From: a virus
Direction: 5' to 3' (one strand)
Length of the DNA stretch: 22,756 nt
IMG/VR virus record: IMGVR_UViG_3300017728_003506
Coordinates: 1-22,756 of that record
The notes beneath the pieces were generated by a model. It saw only the letters and a list, made by a program, of their open reading frames with translations. It was not told the DNA's origin and did no database searches. Position numbers and translations under genes: made by a program. How positions within the stretch are numbered: the first letter of the stretch is position 1; the number at the start of each line of letters is the position of its first letter. This document shows positions 1 to 7,935 of the stretch, one piece after another.

Positions 1-2
1 CA

Positions 3-221
3 GGTAAGAAGGGGATGGTATATGTTAAGAAAGATGGGGGGAAAAGGTTAATACATTTCGGCGATAGTAATATGAGTGATTTTACTAAGCATAAGGACTC
101 GGCACGGCGTAAGAACTACCTCCAACGATCTGGAGGTATTAGAGATAAATCTGGAAACCTAACTGCAAACAATAAGAACTCAGCGAATTACTGGGCGAGA
201 AAAATTTTATGGGGCGGTTAA
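3..221 (+). CDS. Small basic protein, DUF5754-like, possibly 5'-partial
   Basis: The frame is open from base 3 with no stop before the first ATG at 15, so the start may lie left of the window. The protein is basic and carries the pattern IHFGDSNMSDFTKHKD, then RRKNYLQRS and SANYWARKILW near its end. I recall this arrangement (K-x-I-x-FG, SD[YF]T-x-HKD, R-x-x-Y-x-x-R, W-x-R-x-[IV]LW) from a small conserved family in phycodnaviruses, mimivirus relatives and PLVs (DUF5754). Its function is not known to me. A 27-bp AT-rich gap separates it from the next plus-strand gene. The family match is from memory. The coding call is well supported by the conserved C-terminal block. Confidence 0.7.
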   Translation, partial: GKKGMVYVKKDGGKRLIHFGDSNMSDFTKHKDSARRKNYLQRSGGIRDKSGNLTANNKNSANYWARKILWGG

Positions 222-248
222 TTTCTCAGTATATTATATAACAATATT

Positions 249-521
249 ATGGCGTATGGAAAGTATAGTATGAAAGGCAACTCACCTATGAAGCGAAAAG
301 ATAAGAAACCTATGATGTCCCAAGATTACTTAGATTTAGCACCACCCAAATCTAAGGGAAAGAGGGGACCTAAGGTACCTGCATTAAGTAAGGAGAAACA
401 GTTAGAGGCACACGCTGAGCATCACACTAAGAAACACATGGCGCTAATGAGAAAGTTAATGAAGGAAGGTAAGACCTTCGATGAAGCACATAAGGCGGCA
501 CAAAAAAAGGTAGGTAAATAA
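249..521 (+). CDS. Small lysine/histidine-rich basic protein, unknown function
   Basis: This 90-aa protein is rich in Lys, His and Met. The N-terminal part has MKGNSPMKRKDKK. The C-terminal part (about residues 52-90) has the spacing H-x-x-KHM-x-x-M-x-x-LM-x-EGKTF-x-EAH-x-A-x-KKVGK, which I have seen as a short module in other small viral proteins but cannot name. The strong positive charge suggests binding to DNA or packing into the virion; this is inference. Just before the start lies TATATTATATAACAATATT, the A/T-only element found in front of most genes here. No membrane segment or signal peptide is visible. Confidence 0.65.
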   Translation: MAYGKYSMKGNSPMKRKDKKPMMSQDYLDLAPPKSKGKRGPKVPALSKEKQLEAHAEHHTKKHMALMRKLMKEGKTFDEAHKAAQKKVGK

Positions 522-524
522 ATA

Positions 525-539
525 TCTAATATATAATAT
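525..539 (+). promoter_or_regulatory. Late-type AT-rich promoter with TCTA before a 24-codon ORF
   Basis: TCTA at 525-528 is followed by an A/T-only run ending directly at the ATG at 540. The arrangement is nearly the same as in front of the genes at 6586 and 7036. It lies in the short gap between the 249-521 gene and the convergent recombinase. Confidence 0.45.
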
Positions 540-614
540 ATGAACCCTACTCGAGTATATAACCATTATAGTTTATGGGAGCGAATAGTTTATTGGGTAA
601 GATCTTGGTTTTAG
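540..614 (+). CDS. Candidate 24-aa micro-protein
   Basis: The ORF runs ATG 540 to TAG 612-614 and encodes a short aromatic, partly hydrophobic peptide with Trp and Tyr near the end (ERIVYWVRSWF). By length alone it would be ignored. What supports it is the consensus TCTA plus TATATAATATAT element ending at its start codon, in a place where no other plus-strand gene follows. Its stop overlaps the last codon of the convergent recombinase by four bases. The peptide could be membrane-active or virion-associated, but nothing shows this directly. The alternative is that the promoter-like element is a chance AT-rich run. Confidence 0.35.
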   Translation: MNPTRVYNHYSLWERIVYWVRSWF

Positions 615-1558
615 ATTCTTACATAGAGGTCTGCCTGTGACGGCACATATAGTTGCCCAATAATCCTTAAGACCTTCTTACGCTCTTTAATGGTCTGTTC
701 TTTCTTCATAAAATCAGTTATGAAACTCTGCCTTATTATATTTAAGGTCATCTCTTTATTTAATAATTTTTTAGTTACTGAACTAATAGCATTAGTTAAG
801 TTAGTCTGGGTCATGTCCTTACCTTGTGTGTTGCACAGAAATAGGTTATGGTTCTTATTATAATTAGCATACCACTTCTTTATTAGGCGTTGCAATATGG
901 GGTCAGTTGGTTTATAGACTACCTGCCCCAAGGACTTCGCTGTCTTATATTTATTAAATATGAAGGTATATAGACCATCCCTACCTTTACAGATATAATT
1001 ATGGGTTCGAGGCAAACTATCTATGTCCTCTAACTGATCGCCTACATATTTCATACCTATATAGTTACCAAGTCTAACTGGATACGCCAAAGTATATAAT
1101 GCTAATATAAGATAGTTTCTGTACTTAGTGAATGCATGCTCACCAGTTAAGAACTTCTCATTAAGGCGGAGAACCTTATGTTTAAGGTCTGGATAATCTA
1201 ACCAACTTCTCTCACGCTGCTCATCGCTTAATCTATTATCTTCAGCATATACATTACGAATCTCGATGTAATCATTAAGGTAGTATCTGTAGCGACCAAG
1301 TAAGGACCCTGGCGCCTTGCTGTAATCTAACCAGCAGAGTAATCCGTGCAGCGTAACTATTGCTGTGTTATAACTATACTTAGAGTTTATGAGGAGAATT
1401 AGTTTCTCTGCGTCCTCAAAGTCCCACCAACCTATCCACTCATCACAAGGAATACCCTTAAGTCTTTCTAATCTACGAATATTATTATACATCATAGTAA
1501 TAGAACCTTGGGTTAAACTCTTATTTTTAGATTGAAAATCATTAATAAAATCCTCCAT
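611..1558 (-). CDS. Tyrosine recombinase / integrase
   Basis: This 315-aa protein has the lay-out of a tyrosine recombinase: an N-terminal helical core-binding part (about 1-115) and a C-terminal catalytic part. Visible catalytic candidates are Arg162 (in AYPVRLGNYIG), Lys203 or Lys205 (FNKYKTAK, the beta-hairpin Lys), Arg276 in NIIR, and nucleophile Tyr312 in QADLYVRI, three residues before the end. The usual His of the HxxR box is Asn273, and the second His/Trp position appears as Gln302 (IIGQLY). Such enzymes integrate or resolve PLV and virophage genomes at host or giant-virus sites. The gene is divergent from the 1567 gene, with only eight bases between start codons, and converges on the 540-614 micro-ORF. 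Confidence 0.85.
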   Translation of the reverse strand: MEDFINDFQSKNKSLTQGSITMMYNNIRRLERLKGIPCDEWIGWWDFEDAEKLILLINSKYSYNTAIVTLHGLLCWLDYSKAPGSLLGRYRYYLNDYIEIRNVYAEDNRLSDEQRERSWLDYPDLKHKVLRLNEKFLTGEHAFTKYRNYLILALYTLAYPVRLGNYIGMKYVGDQLEDIDSLPRTHNYICKGRDGLYTFIFNKYKTAKSLGQVVYKPTDPILQRLIKKWYANYNKNHNLFLCNTQGKDMTQTNLTNAISSVTKKLLNKEMTLNIIRQSFITDFMKKEQTIKERKKVLRIIGQLYVPSQADLYVRI

Positions 1559-1571
1559 ATATATATATGGA
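1554..1571. promoter_or_regulatory. Palindromic bidirectional TATA promoter holding both start codons
   Basis: TCCATATATATATATGGA is a perfect 18-bp palindrome. It contains the ATG of the minus-strand recombinase (1556-1558 read in reverse) and the ATG of the plus-strand gene (1567-1569), with eight bases between them. The A/T element is the same type found next to other starts in this genome. Any transcript in either direction that starts within the spacer would have a 5' leader of only a few bases. Confidence 0.6.
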
Positions 1572-1872
1572 AGAAATTAACTTAGAAAATCCGGAGAACA
1601 TTACCGAACAGAGATACTTAGAATTAGCACAGCAGTTTCAAGAACAGTTTAATATTAAGGACCAGTCCTTAAGAGATGTTGAGGCGAAGTTCTTAGTAGC
1701 GTTGAAAGGTCTGGCGGTAGGATATGCTACTCTAAGGTTAGTTGATGACTATATGGATAATATGGTATTAGAAGGTCCTACTCATTTAGTTAAGAAAATG
1801 GTCGAGATGGGCAGAGAGCAGACAAGTGCATCATTAGAGGATGCTGTAGGTGCTACTCAAAATGAACCATAA
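1567..1872 (+). CDS. Small acidic helical protein, unknown function
   Basis: This 101-aa, mostly acidic protein is predicted by eye to be largely helical: ITEQRYLELAQQFQEQF near residues 12-28, then a more hydrophobic stretch FLVALKGLAVGYATLRLVDDY around 42-62. I do not recognise a family. The hydrophobic stretch contains charged residues and is more like an amphipathic or buried helix than a membrane anchor. The last 20 bases overlap the 3' end of the convergent 1853-2125 gene. It shares a palindromic promoter with the recombinase, so the two are probably expressed together, and a role with it is possible but unproven. Confidence 0.6.
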   Translation: MEEINLENPENITEQRYLELAQQFQEQFNIKDQSLRDVEAKFLVALKGLAVGYATLRLVDDYMDNMVLEGPTHLVKKMVEMGREQTSASLEDAVGATQNEP

Positions 1873-2125
1873 TCTTCTCATATACTGGTAGCGGTTGCTC
1901 TAACTTAATTACCTCTTTAATTAACAATCCATTATTAGTTAATTTAACTAAATTAAAATCATTTCTCTTTATTCGATTATATATAGTAGATCGGCAGCAC
2001 CCAACGAAATGACTTAGTTCATCCATGGTCTTAAAATACCTTGTAAGGGGTAGTCCATCTATATCCTCCATGATGTTATACACACACTTAAAATGATAAG
2101 TATTAACTTGTGCTGTTCTGGGCAT
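1853..2125 (-). CDS. Small helix-turn-helix-like protein, possible regulator
   Basis: This 90-aa basic protein has a segment at about residues 31-55 (YFKTMDELSHFVGCCRSTI and onward, YNRIKRN) with the spacing of a helix-turn-helix: a helix with MDELSHFVG, a turn at CC, and a recognition helix RSTIYNRIKRN. This matches the common pattern 's-x-x-e-[IL]-a-x-x-x-g-v-s-x-s-T-[IV]-y-x-[RK][IL]'. A DNA-binding role in viral or host transcription is inferred. The start is preceded on the minus strand by TTATATAATATA ending at the ATG, the AT-rich start element. It converges on the 1567 gene with a 20-bp overlap. An alternative is a small conserved PLV protein whose HTH resemblance is fortuitous. Confidence 0.6.
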   Translation of the reverse strand: MPRTAQVNTYHFKCVYNIMEDIDGLPLTRYFKTMDELSHFVGCCRSTIYNRIKRNDFNLVKLTNNGLLIKEVIKLEQPLPVYEKIMVHFE

Positions 2126-2197
2126 TATATTATATAATGAAGATAATTTTATCTTTATATATCTAATGAAAAAAAATAATATTAACTTAATATATAA

Positions 2198-4072
2198 ATG
2201 AACTTTAATTTAATATCTCCAGAGGGTAATGGATATGAATATACTATTAGATTTAAGGAACCTATTGATATTGAACCTCAGTCCCAGATTACACTTAACT
2301 GGGCAGAAATAACAAGGGGTGGTAAGATTGTACTTAAGAATGATGCAAACATTAGCGTTACCATTAAGGCAGAAGACTGCTTCCCAAGTAAGGTCCCAAC
2401 CGGCGGCGGACCTTTCGCTAATAATCTACCCCTTAACGGTCAAGAGACTAACACCGCCGTGGTTAAGGCAGGCACCTATACCTTTAGCGAGTTCGCTGTA
2501 GTTATCGATGATGCTATGGCGGCAATCATTAATCTCGTTGGTGCTGATGAGAATAATAATAACTTACAGTATTACCAAGTTACTGATTCAAGTTCATTAG
2601 TTAAACCAACCGATAATAACTTTAGAATGGGTTACGAGTTAGGTCAGGAGTATCATGCACAGAATGTAGGCAACTCACACCAGACCTTTAACCCTACTGG
2701 TAGTCCTCAAGCGAATGCCTTATTTACTAATGGGTCTGCCTTAATTAAGACTGGTGGTGCCGTTACTACCTTCGATAGTTTCTCAAGTGATTTTAATAAG
2801 CACTACTTTCACTATCAGTTTAAGACCGATAATGTCGCTAACTTTCAAGACGAAAATTATATCTATTTAAGATCACAGACTAAGGTCGGTTCTGGGACCG
2901 GTGCCGGCATCCAACAAGGTAGTATTATCTTTGGATTATATTCTAAGGAGTATGCCCAAGGTGTAGGTGCTGCACCTGACGCTAACAGAACCGCTGCTGG
3001 ATTAGGTAATGGTATTGATACTGATTCTAACGGTTTCCCTAAGAACTTTATTAATGTTGTCCAGGAGAAATACTCTGGAGATATAATTATACAACAAGCA
3101 ACATCCGCTGGTGGTATTAGAATTGAGGAGTTTAATAGTATAGGGACACACTTGGGTGATATGCAAGAGATATATAGAGTACCAGTAAGGCAGTTCTTCG
3201 CTGAGGGCACTACCCCAGCATATTCATTTCAAACCTATATCGATAGTGAGGCAGACCCTGCTTACAAGACCAGACCTAAAATCTATTACAGATTACTTAC
3301 TAATCTAAGCACAGGTGCCCCAGGTGATAATTCTGCTATGACTATTATATTCGACTCTAAGGACATCGGTTGCTTCTTACCATTCGACTTACTTAAGCAT
3401 GGCGCCGCTAACGGTGCTGGATTAGATTATGATAATAACGCTGTCGATGTTAATTCTCAAATCCCATTTAATGTCTGCCTATATGCCGACACCGCTACTG
3501 AGGGATGGCGTGTCTGTAGATTTAAGTCATTTCAAAAAGAAATTAACTCCACTAACTTCGCCACATTCCCACAGACTATCATTAATAAATATACTATAAC
3601 ATTAGATGCCGAACTCCAAAAGGCAATCGGTTTCGTAAGCGCCTCCTTGCACCCTAACGCTGTCTTAGATATGATCGTTAATGATACCTTACCACAGTCA
3701 GTCGAGAATATCGTAGTAGTCACCAGCGACCTCGATATTAACTGGCGAAGAGATAATTACTCTATATTCATCGACCTACCTATCTCTGCATTTAAGAATG
3801 TGTCCTCATCACAGCAAGGCGGATTCCGTAAGACTATCTTAGCGAACCTACCCTCACCTTTTAGCACTGGAGTAGTTATAGAACCAGTCACACGAGACAA
3901 CCAATCTGTTATAAGTACCTACCAACCATACCAACCTATTACTAATGATTTAGCGAATAATAAAATTAATGTTAATAGTCTTCGCATTAAGATTATGGAT
4001 ATGAAGACAGAGTCCTTATCTACTGAACTTATAGGATCGATACTTAACTTTACTATTCATAAACCTAAATAA
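2198..4072 (+). CDS. Large virion-type structural protein (minor capsid/receptor-binding candidate)
   Basis: This 624-aa protein opens with NGYEYTIRFKEPIDI then SQITLNWAEITRGGKIV: a beta-rich start with the pattern 'F-x-Y-x-[IL]-x-x-x-I-x-[IL]-P-x-x-[ST]-x-I-x-[LV]-x-x-A'. It resembles the start of the 872-aa protein at 13964. The middle is Asn/Gly/Ser/Thr-rich and the C-terminus (about 535-624) has a beta-rich block ending NKINVNSLRIKIMD and LNFTIHKP, also paralleled in the 872-aa protein. There is no signal peptide or transmembrane helix. I infer a virion surface or penton-associated protein. A precise family cannot be given. It precedes the 822-aa gene by 24 bp and has its own AT-rich start element (TTAATATATAA). 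Confidence 0.7.
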   Translation: MNFNLISPEGNGYEYTIRFKEPIDIEPQSQITLNWAEITRGGKIVLKNDANISVTIKAEDCFPSKVPTGGGPFANNLPLNGQETNTAVVKAGTYTFSEFAVVIDDAMAAIINLVGADENNNNLQYYQVTDSSSLVKPTDNNFRMGYELGQEYHAQNVGNSHQTFNPTGSPQANALFTNGSALIKTGGAVTTFDSFSSDFNKHYFHYQFKTDNVANFQDENYIYLRSQTKVGSGTGAGIQQGSIIFGLYSKEYAQGVGAAPDANRTAAGLGNGIDTDSNGFPKNFINVVQEKYSGDIIIQQATSAGGIRIEEFNSIGTHLGDMQEIYRVPVRQFFAEGTTPAYSFQTYIDSEADPAYKTRPKIYYRLLTNLSTGAPGDNSAMTIIFDSKDIGCFLPFDLLKHGAANGAGLDYDNNAVDVNSQIPFNVCLYADTATEGWRVCRFKSFQKEINSTNFATFPQTIINKYTITLDAELQKAIGFVSASLHPNAVLDMIVNDTLPQSVENIVVVTSDLDINWRRDNYSIFIDLPISAFKNVSSSQQGGFRKTILANLPSPFSTGVVIEPVTRDNQSVISTYQPYQPITNDLANNKINVNSLRIKIMDMKTESLSTELIGSILNFTIHKPK

Positions 4073-4096
4073 TTTTCTCTCTTTTATTTATATATA

Positions 4097-6565
4097 ATGT
4101 CTTTAACACTTAGTGACCAACAACTAAGAGATTTATTAGATGAAACCAAGGATAGACCAGTTAAAAGTTTCAAACTGGATATGTTAAGTATGACCCAGTT
4201 ACAGAAACTTGCAGGTTACATGAGTGGTCTTAAGATTAAGCAAGCGGAGATGAAGGCGATGGGTAAGGACCAACTCATCGTCGAAATTAAGAAAAGGTTC
4301 CCTAACATCGAGGCACGGATTAAGACTGGCGAGTTCGATTCGGTTGGAGTTTCTAAGGACAAAACTTTAGAGAACCTTAATGTAGCGGCACTTAGAAAGT
4401 TAGTTACCAAATATAATAAGGACATCGTCATCCCTAAGTATAAGACCCTTAGTAAGGATGCACTCATAGCAGAAATCCGTAAAAGATTCCCTTTAATTGA
4501 GTTTAGACCTGAAGTAAGGCAACCCCTTAGAGAGGATGAAGAACCTGTGGTAGTAGATAGGGTGCAACGCCGAGTTAATATTATCTTAAGAAACTATGAG
4601 AAGATTTTTGGTGAAGCGAAATCTCGACCAGTTAGAAGAAGACCAAATGAGGATATTATAGAAGAATATGGGGGCACTAATTTAGATACTTATGATCCAG
4701 AAACTAATATGATTAGAACACCTCAGCAGATGGAACCAGGTGCCTTTGATGATGGGTTCGAGAAGATAGGGGATACTGGTCCTTACTTACATGAGACCGA
4801 GATAAGAGCACCAACTATATCACCACGAGGTTTTACATGGGAGGACGATGGACAGGCGTGGAGAGATAAGTATGTAGCGAGGGCGGCACCTAATAATTTA
4901 AGGTATGATGTCTTTGAGAGTAGTTATGATATAAAAATGTGGAGAGATGTACCGGCAGAGGACTATGCCTTAGCACGATATCCAGGTGGAAGAGTTCATA
5001 AAATGGAAAGAAAAGAGTTCGTTGATGCTACCAGTTTAGAAGGTAGAATAGAAAGAGAAAGAATGAAAATCCCAAAAGACCAAAGAAAAGAACCTTATAC
5101 GGAGAATTTAATTAATGAATTCTTTAAGGTTTTTGGGGGTAATATATATATAATGTCTCCCCCTATTGGAAGCACTTTTAAGGACGGAGAGGGTAAGAGA
5201 AGAGATATAGAATATAGTGGTTTAATATTAGCAAGTGGAAATATGAAGGGTGGGGGTGAGGTAGATAATAAAATTAATAAGTTATTATCAGTACCTATTG
5301 GTAAGATATTTTATACTGATCGGTCTTACGGTCATAAGAATATCCATAAGTATTATTTTAATATGACTCCAACTGAGGCAATTAAGATATTACTTAATCG
5401 CAAAATGATGGGTGTGCGTATTTGGGATGAAGGGGTAAATGAACGACTTAAGGCAGGAGATGCATCTACTCTTGATGTACCAAGAAATATTGATGAGAGA
5501 TTATTAGAACCAGAAGAAGAGGACGATGAGGTGGGTGATGTTAAGTTACAACCAAGTGACGAACTGAAAGGTTCATTAACTAATAAGAATCTTAAGACTT
5601 TATATGAGATAACTTTAATAAAACAAAATATCCCCACTTACCGACAGAATGTTGAGGATTGTGTTGAAATTATAGAAAAGCAAATATTAGAGATAGAGAA
5701 TGATTATTATGAGGACCCACCTAAGGACAAAGATGGAAATGTGTTGCACGAGAGTGACCAGCATGAGTTATTAGATACAGAAACAAGGGAACAAGCGATA
5801 GATTACAACTACCTCGCAAAGATTACACCGGACCCTAAAATGAGAGACTTATTATATTCGGCATATTCATCAGCAAGTGATCGTAAGATATATATGCTCC
5901 CTCCTGTTATGGATTTTGAAGGAAGAAGCGAGTTTAGTAAATTACCTGCAAGGGAACTATATGGTTATGATGCAGATGGCGAATTAGATGAAGAATATTT
6001 GGATGCTGAGTATAGTATTGCATTAATAGCGTGTGACCCTAAGGTATTAGGAAACTACCAAGAATTTATTAAGTACTTTACTAAGGCAGAGATAAATTTA
6101 TTATGGGCGTGTGGATTTAAACTTATCCCAACCGCAGGTATAAGTCCGTTTTATGACTCAGGTCCTTTACTTAATAATAGTGAAGGGTTATTCGGTATTA
6201 ATATACCATTCGGTAGAATGTATATAAATGATGCTGTTCAACTAACAGGTGCTGAGATGACTGAAGACAGATTACTTAGATCTTTTACCTTATCCAAAGA
6301 TGAAACTGAGGAGGCGGACCTTACTGATGACTTACAGAATTATAATAATATACCAGAACAACCTTTCTTAACTGATGCCTATGGAGACCAGTATAGAAAG
6401 GGAGACATGATATATGACCGAAACCCCGATGTAAGGCGTGGAGATGTAGGACCAGACTTTGGTGTCCCAATCCCAGAAGAAGATAAGGCACATTTTGCAC
6501 GCATCGCTGCTGGAGATACAGACTTACGATTAAAAGCAGACCGATTAGATATAGTTGGAAAATAA
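4097..6565 (+). CDS. 822-aa conserved-type protein with duplicated HeH/SAP-like N-terminus
   Basis: The first 140 residues hold two copies of a helix-extension-helix unit. One ends GKDQLIVEIKKRFPNIEAR (57-75) and the other SKDALIAEIRKRFPLIEFR (119-137), the second preceded by ALRKLVTKYNKDI. HeH/SAP-like units commonly bind DNA or RNA. A linker rich in Arg and Glu follows, then a compact central domain including NIYIMSPPIGSTF, KIFYTDRSYGHKNIHKYYF and KMMGVRIWDEG, which I do not recognise. The C-terminal third is acidic (DETEEADLTDD). A Tlr6F-like PLV core protein is one thought, held weakly. The gene is preceded by TTTATATATA ending at the start and lies in the plus-strand block with virion genes, so a packaging or core role is plausible. 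Confidence 0.7.
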   Translation: MSLTLSDQQLRDLLDETKDRPVKSFKLDMLSMTQLQKLAGYMSGLKIKQAEMKAMGKDQLIVEIKKRFPNIEARIKTGEFDSVGVSKDKTLENLNVAALRKLVTKYNKDIVIPKYKTLSKDALIAEIRKRFPLIEFRPEVRQPLREDEEPVVVDRVQRRVNIILRNYEKIFGEAKSRPVRRRPNEDIIEEYGGTNLDTYDPETNMIRTPQQMEPGAFDDGFEKIGDTGPYLHETEIRAPTISPRGFTWEDDGQAWRDKYVARAAPNNLRYDVFESSYDIKMWRDVPAEDYALARYPGGRVHKMERKEFVDATSLEGRIERERMKIPKDQRKEPYTENLINEFFKVFGGNIYIMSPPIGSTFKDGEGKRRDIEYSGLILASGNMKGGGEVDNKINKLLSVPIGKIFYTDRSYGHKNIHKYYFNMTPTEAIKILLNRKMMGVRIWDEGVNERLKAGDASTLDVPRNIDERLLEPEEEDDEVGDVKLQPSDELKGSLTNKNLKTLYEITLIKQNIPTYRQNVEDCVEIIEKQILEIENDYYEDPPKDKDGNVLHESDQHELLDTETREQAIDYNYLAKITPDPKMRDLLYSAYSSASDRKIYMLPPVMDFEGRSEFSKLPARELYGYDADGELDEEYLDAEYSIALIACDPKVLGNYQEFIKYFTKAEINLLWACGFKLIPTAGISPFYDSGPLLNNSEGLFGINIPFGRMYINDAVQLTGAEMTEDRLLRSFTLSKDETEEADLTDDLQNYNNIPEQPFLTDAYGDQYRKGDMIYDRNPDVRRGDVGPDFGVPIPEEDKAHFARIAAGDTDLRLKADRLDIVGK

Positions 6566-6567
6566 TT

Positions 6568-6585
6568 TCTAATATATATATATAA
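6568..6585 (+). promoter_or_regulatory. Late-type promoter: TCTA plus (TA)n run
   Basis: TCTA at 6568-6571 is followed by an uninterrupted A/T run up to the ATG at 6586. It sits entirely in the 20-bp gap after the 822-aa gene, so each gene in this block appears to have its own promoter rather than belonging to an operon. Confidence 0.5.
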
Positions 6586-7014
6586 ATGGAGATGGAGATA
6601 GATGATGCGATATTCGATAAGGAACCTAAGAAAAAGAAGCAACTTAGTGAGAAGCAACTCGCTGCCTTAGCACGAGGTAGAGAGAAGGTTAAGGAGAAGC
6701 GCATGACTAAGATGAGAGAGGCGGCAGAGATTAAGGCATCTAAGGAAGCGAAGGCAGTTGAGAAATCTAAGGCGAAGATGACCAGAATGGAACAAGCACG
6801 CAGTAAGGTCCAGACTACTGCACGCCGTAAGAAGATAGAGAAGTTTAATGACCATAAGTATAGGATATTAGAAGAATACGATGATGAGAATGATTTTAAT
6901 GATTTCGCTCGTGCCTTAGATACAGTCGATGAAGACCTTATGGCGAGTCCTAAGAAACTTAAGAAATACTTAGGTGATATGATTACTGCTAATGGGGGAA
7001 AAGTTGATTATTAA
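6586..7014 (+). CDS. Lysine-rich coiled-coil-like protein
   Basis: This 142-aa protein has KKKKQLSEKQLAALARGREK at residues 15-34, followed by a long Lys/Arg/Glu/Ala helix to about residue 95, then an acidic patch (EEYDDENDFNDFA) and a C-terminal LKKYLGDMITANGG. The 'LSEKQLAALARGRE' signature recurs in many uncharacterised proteins of large and PLV-type DNA viruses, in my memory without a firm function. High charge and predicted long helix suggest a nucleic-acid-binding or scaffold role. It lies between the 822-aa gene and the packaging ATPase, with 21-bp gaps on each side. Confidence 0.65.
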   Translation: MEMEIDDAIFDKEPKKKKQLSEKQLAALARGREKVKEKRMTKMREAAEIKASKEAKAVEKSKAKMTRMEQARSKVQTTARRKKIEKFNDHKYRILEEYDDENDFNDFARALDTVDEDLMASPKKLKKYLGDMITANGGKVDY

Positions 7015-7021
7015 TTTTTTC

Positions 7022-7035
7022 TCTATATAATATAT
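7022..7035 (+). promoter_or_regulatory. Late-type promoter of the packaging ATPase
   Basis: TCTATATAATATAT (7022-7035) ends directly at the ATG at 7036. It is the same composite TCTA plus TATA arrangement seen at 525, 6568 and 20511. Confidence 0.5.
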
Positions 7036-7935
7036 ATGAAAGAGAAATCTAAGGCACGAGACCTAAAAGTATATCCTATTAAGATAGATGAAGATAAGTT
7101 AGGAGAAGACGATAGTGCTTATCCATTACCTAACAGAGTGCATTTTAATGTGTTATTGGGGTCAATTCGTTCTGGAAAATCCACGCTACTTAATTCATTA
7201 TACCTCAGTCCCAGGTTTATGGGGGGAGATATGTATGATGTTAAGATACTAATATCCAGTACCGCTAAGAATGATGTCCAGATGGTGCATATGATAGAAC
7301 ACTTCGATTATGTATTCGAGGACTACACAGATGCCTTACTAACTGAAATCCTTACTATGATTGAGAACGATAATGAAGATCGCCATTACCTTATGGTAGT
7401 AGATGATGCTATGGCGGAGAGCGGTATTACACAGAAGAAGGCAGGGAAACCAGATAAATTTACTCAGTTAATAACACGCTATAGGCATGTAGGTAGTAAT
7501 GTATTACAGACTGAGGGTCGCCTCAGTATAGCGGTCGCCTTACAGTTCTTTAAGTATCTTACCCCAACATTAAGAAACCAGATTCAAGGACTGTTTTTGT
7601 TAGGCGCCTTTAGTGAGAGTGAGATTAAGAAGATTGCAGAGGCGTTCTCATTTATAGGTGGATCGACTAAGGAGTTCTTAAGGTTATTTAATGAGACACG
7701 GAAAGAGGACTATGACTTTAGTTATATTAATGTCCCACGCTTAGAGATGTATAGAAACTTTAATGAGTTAGTCTATTCAAAAAATAAATCTATGCTTAAT
7801 GATATAGATGGAGGAAGCGAAGAAGACGAAGATGTTAGCGAACTTGGCGAAAGCAAGAGCGGCAAAGGCAGCGAAGAGGGCAGAATTATTAGCACAGAAC
7901 CCCAAACCAAAGGTCGTAAGAAAAAGAAAAATTAA
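7036..7935 (+). CDS. A32/FtsK-HerA-type genome packaging ATPase
   Basis: This 299-aa P-loop ATPase is predicted to pump the genome into the capsid. Walker A is GSIRSGKST (42-50) and Walker B is LMVVDDA (119-125). The downstream region has ITRYRHVGSNVLQTE (146-160), then Q170 in ALQFFKYLTPTLRNQ with R180, fitting the sensor Gln and Arg positions of the A32 family of NCLDVs, virophages and PLVs. Length is usual for the family. The C-terminal tail after residue 255 is low-complexity: acidic and Ser/Gly-rich (GGSEEDEDVSELG), then basic (KGRKKKKN). The last 128 bases overlap the start of the 7808 gene in another frame. Confidence 0.9.
   Translation: MKEKSKARDLKVYPIKIDEDKLGEDDSAYPLPNRVHFNVLLGSIRSGKSTLLNSLYLSPRFMGGDMYDVKILISSTAKNDVQMVHMIEHFDYVFEDYTDALLTEILTMIENDNEDRHYLMVVDDAMAESGITQKKAGKPDKFTQLITRYRHVGSNVLQTEGRLSIAVALQFFKYLTPTLRNQIQGLFLLGAFSESEIKKIAEAFSFIGGSTKEFLRLFNETRKEDYDFSYINVPRLEMYRNFNELVYSKNKSMLNDIDGGSEEDEDVSELGESKSGKGSEEGRIISTEPQTKGRKKKKN

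Noticed and set aside
2863-3210. Minus-strand 115-codon frame inside the 624-aa gene.
   Set aside because: It lies wholly within a better supported gene, has no start element, and is Cys/Pro/Leu-rich without motifs.
6321-6704. Minus-strand 127-codon frame at the junction of two plus-strand genes.
   Set aside because: It crosses a (TA)n promoter element and gives a Leu/Ser-rich protein with no motif. It is a shadow of the plus-strand genes.
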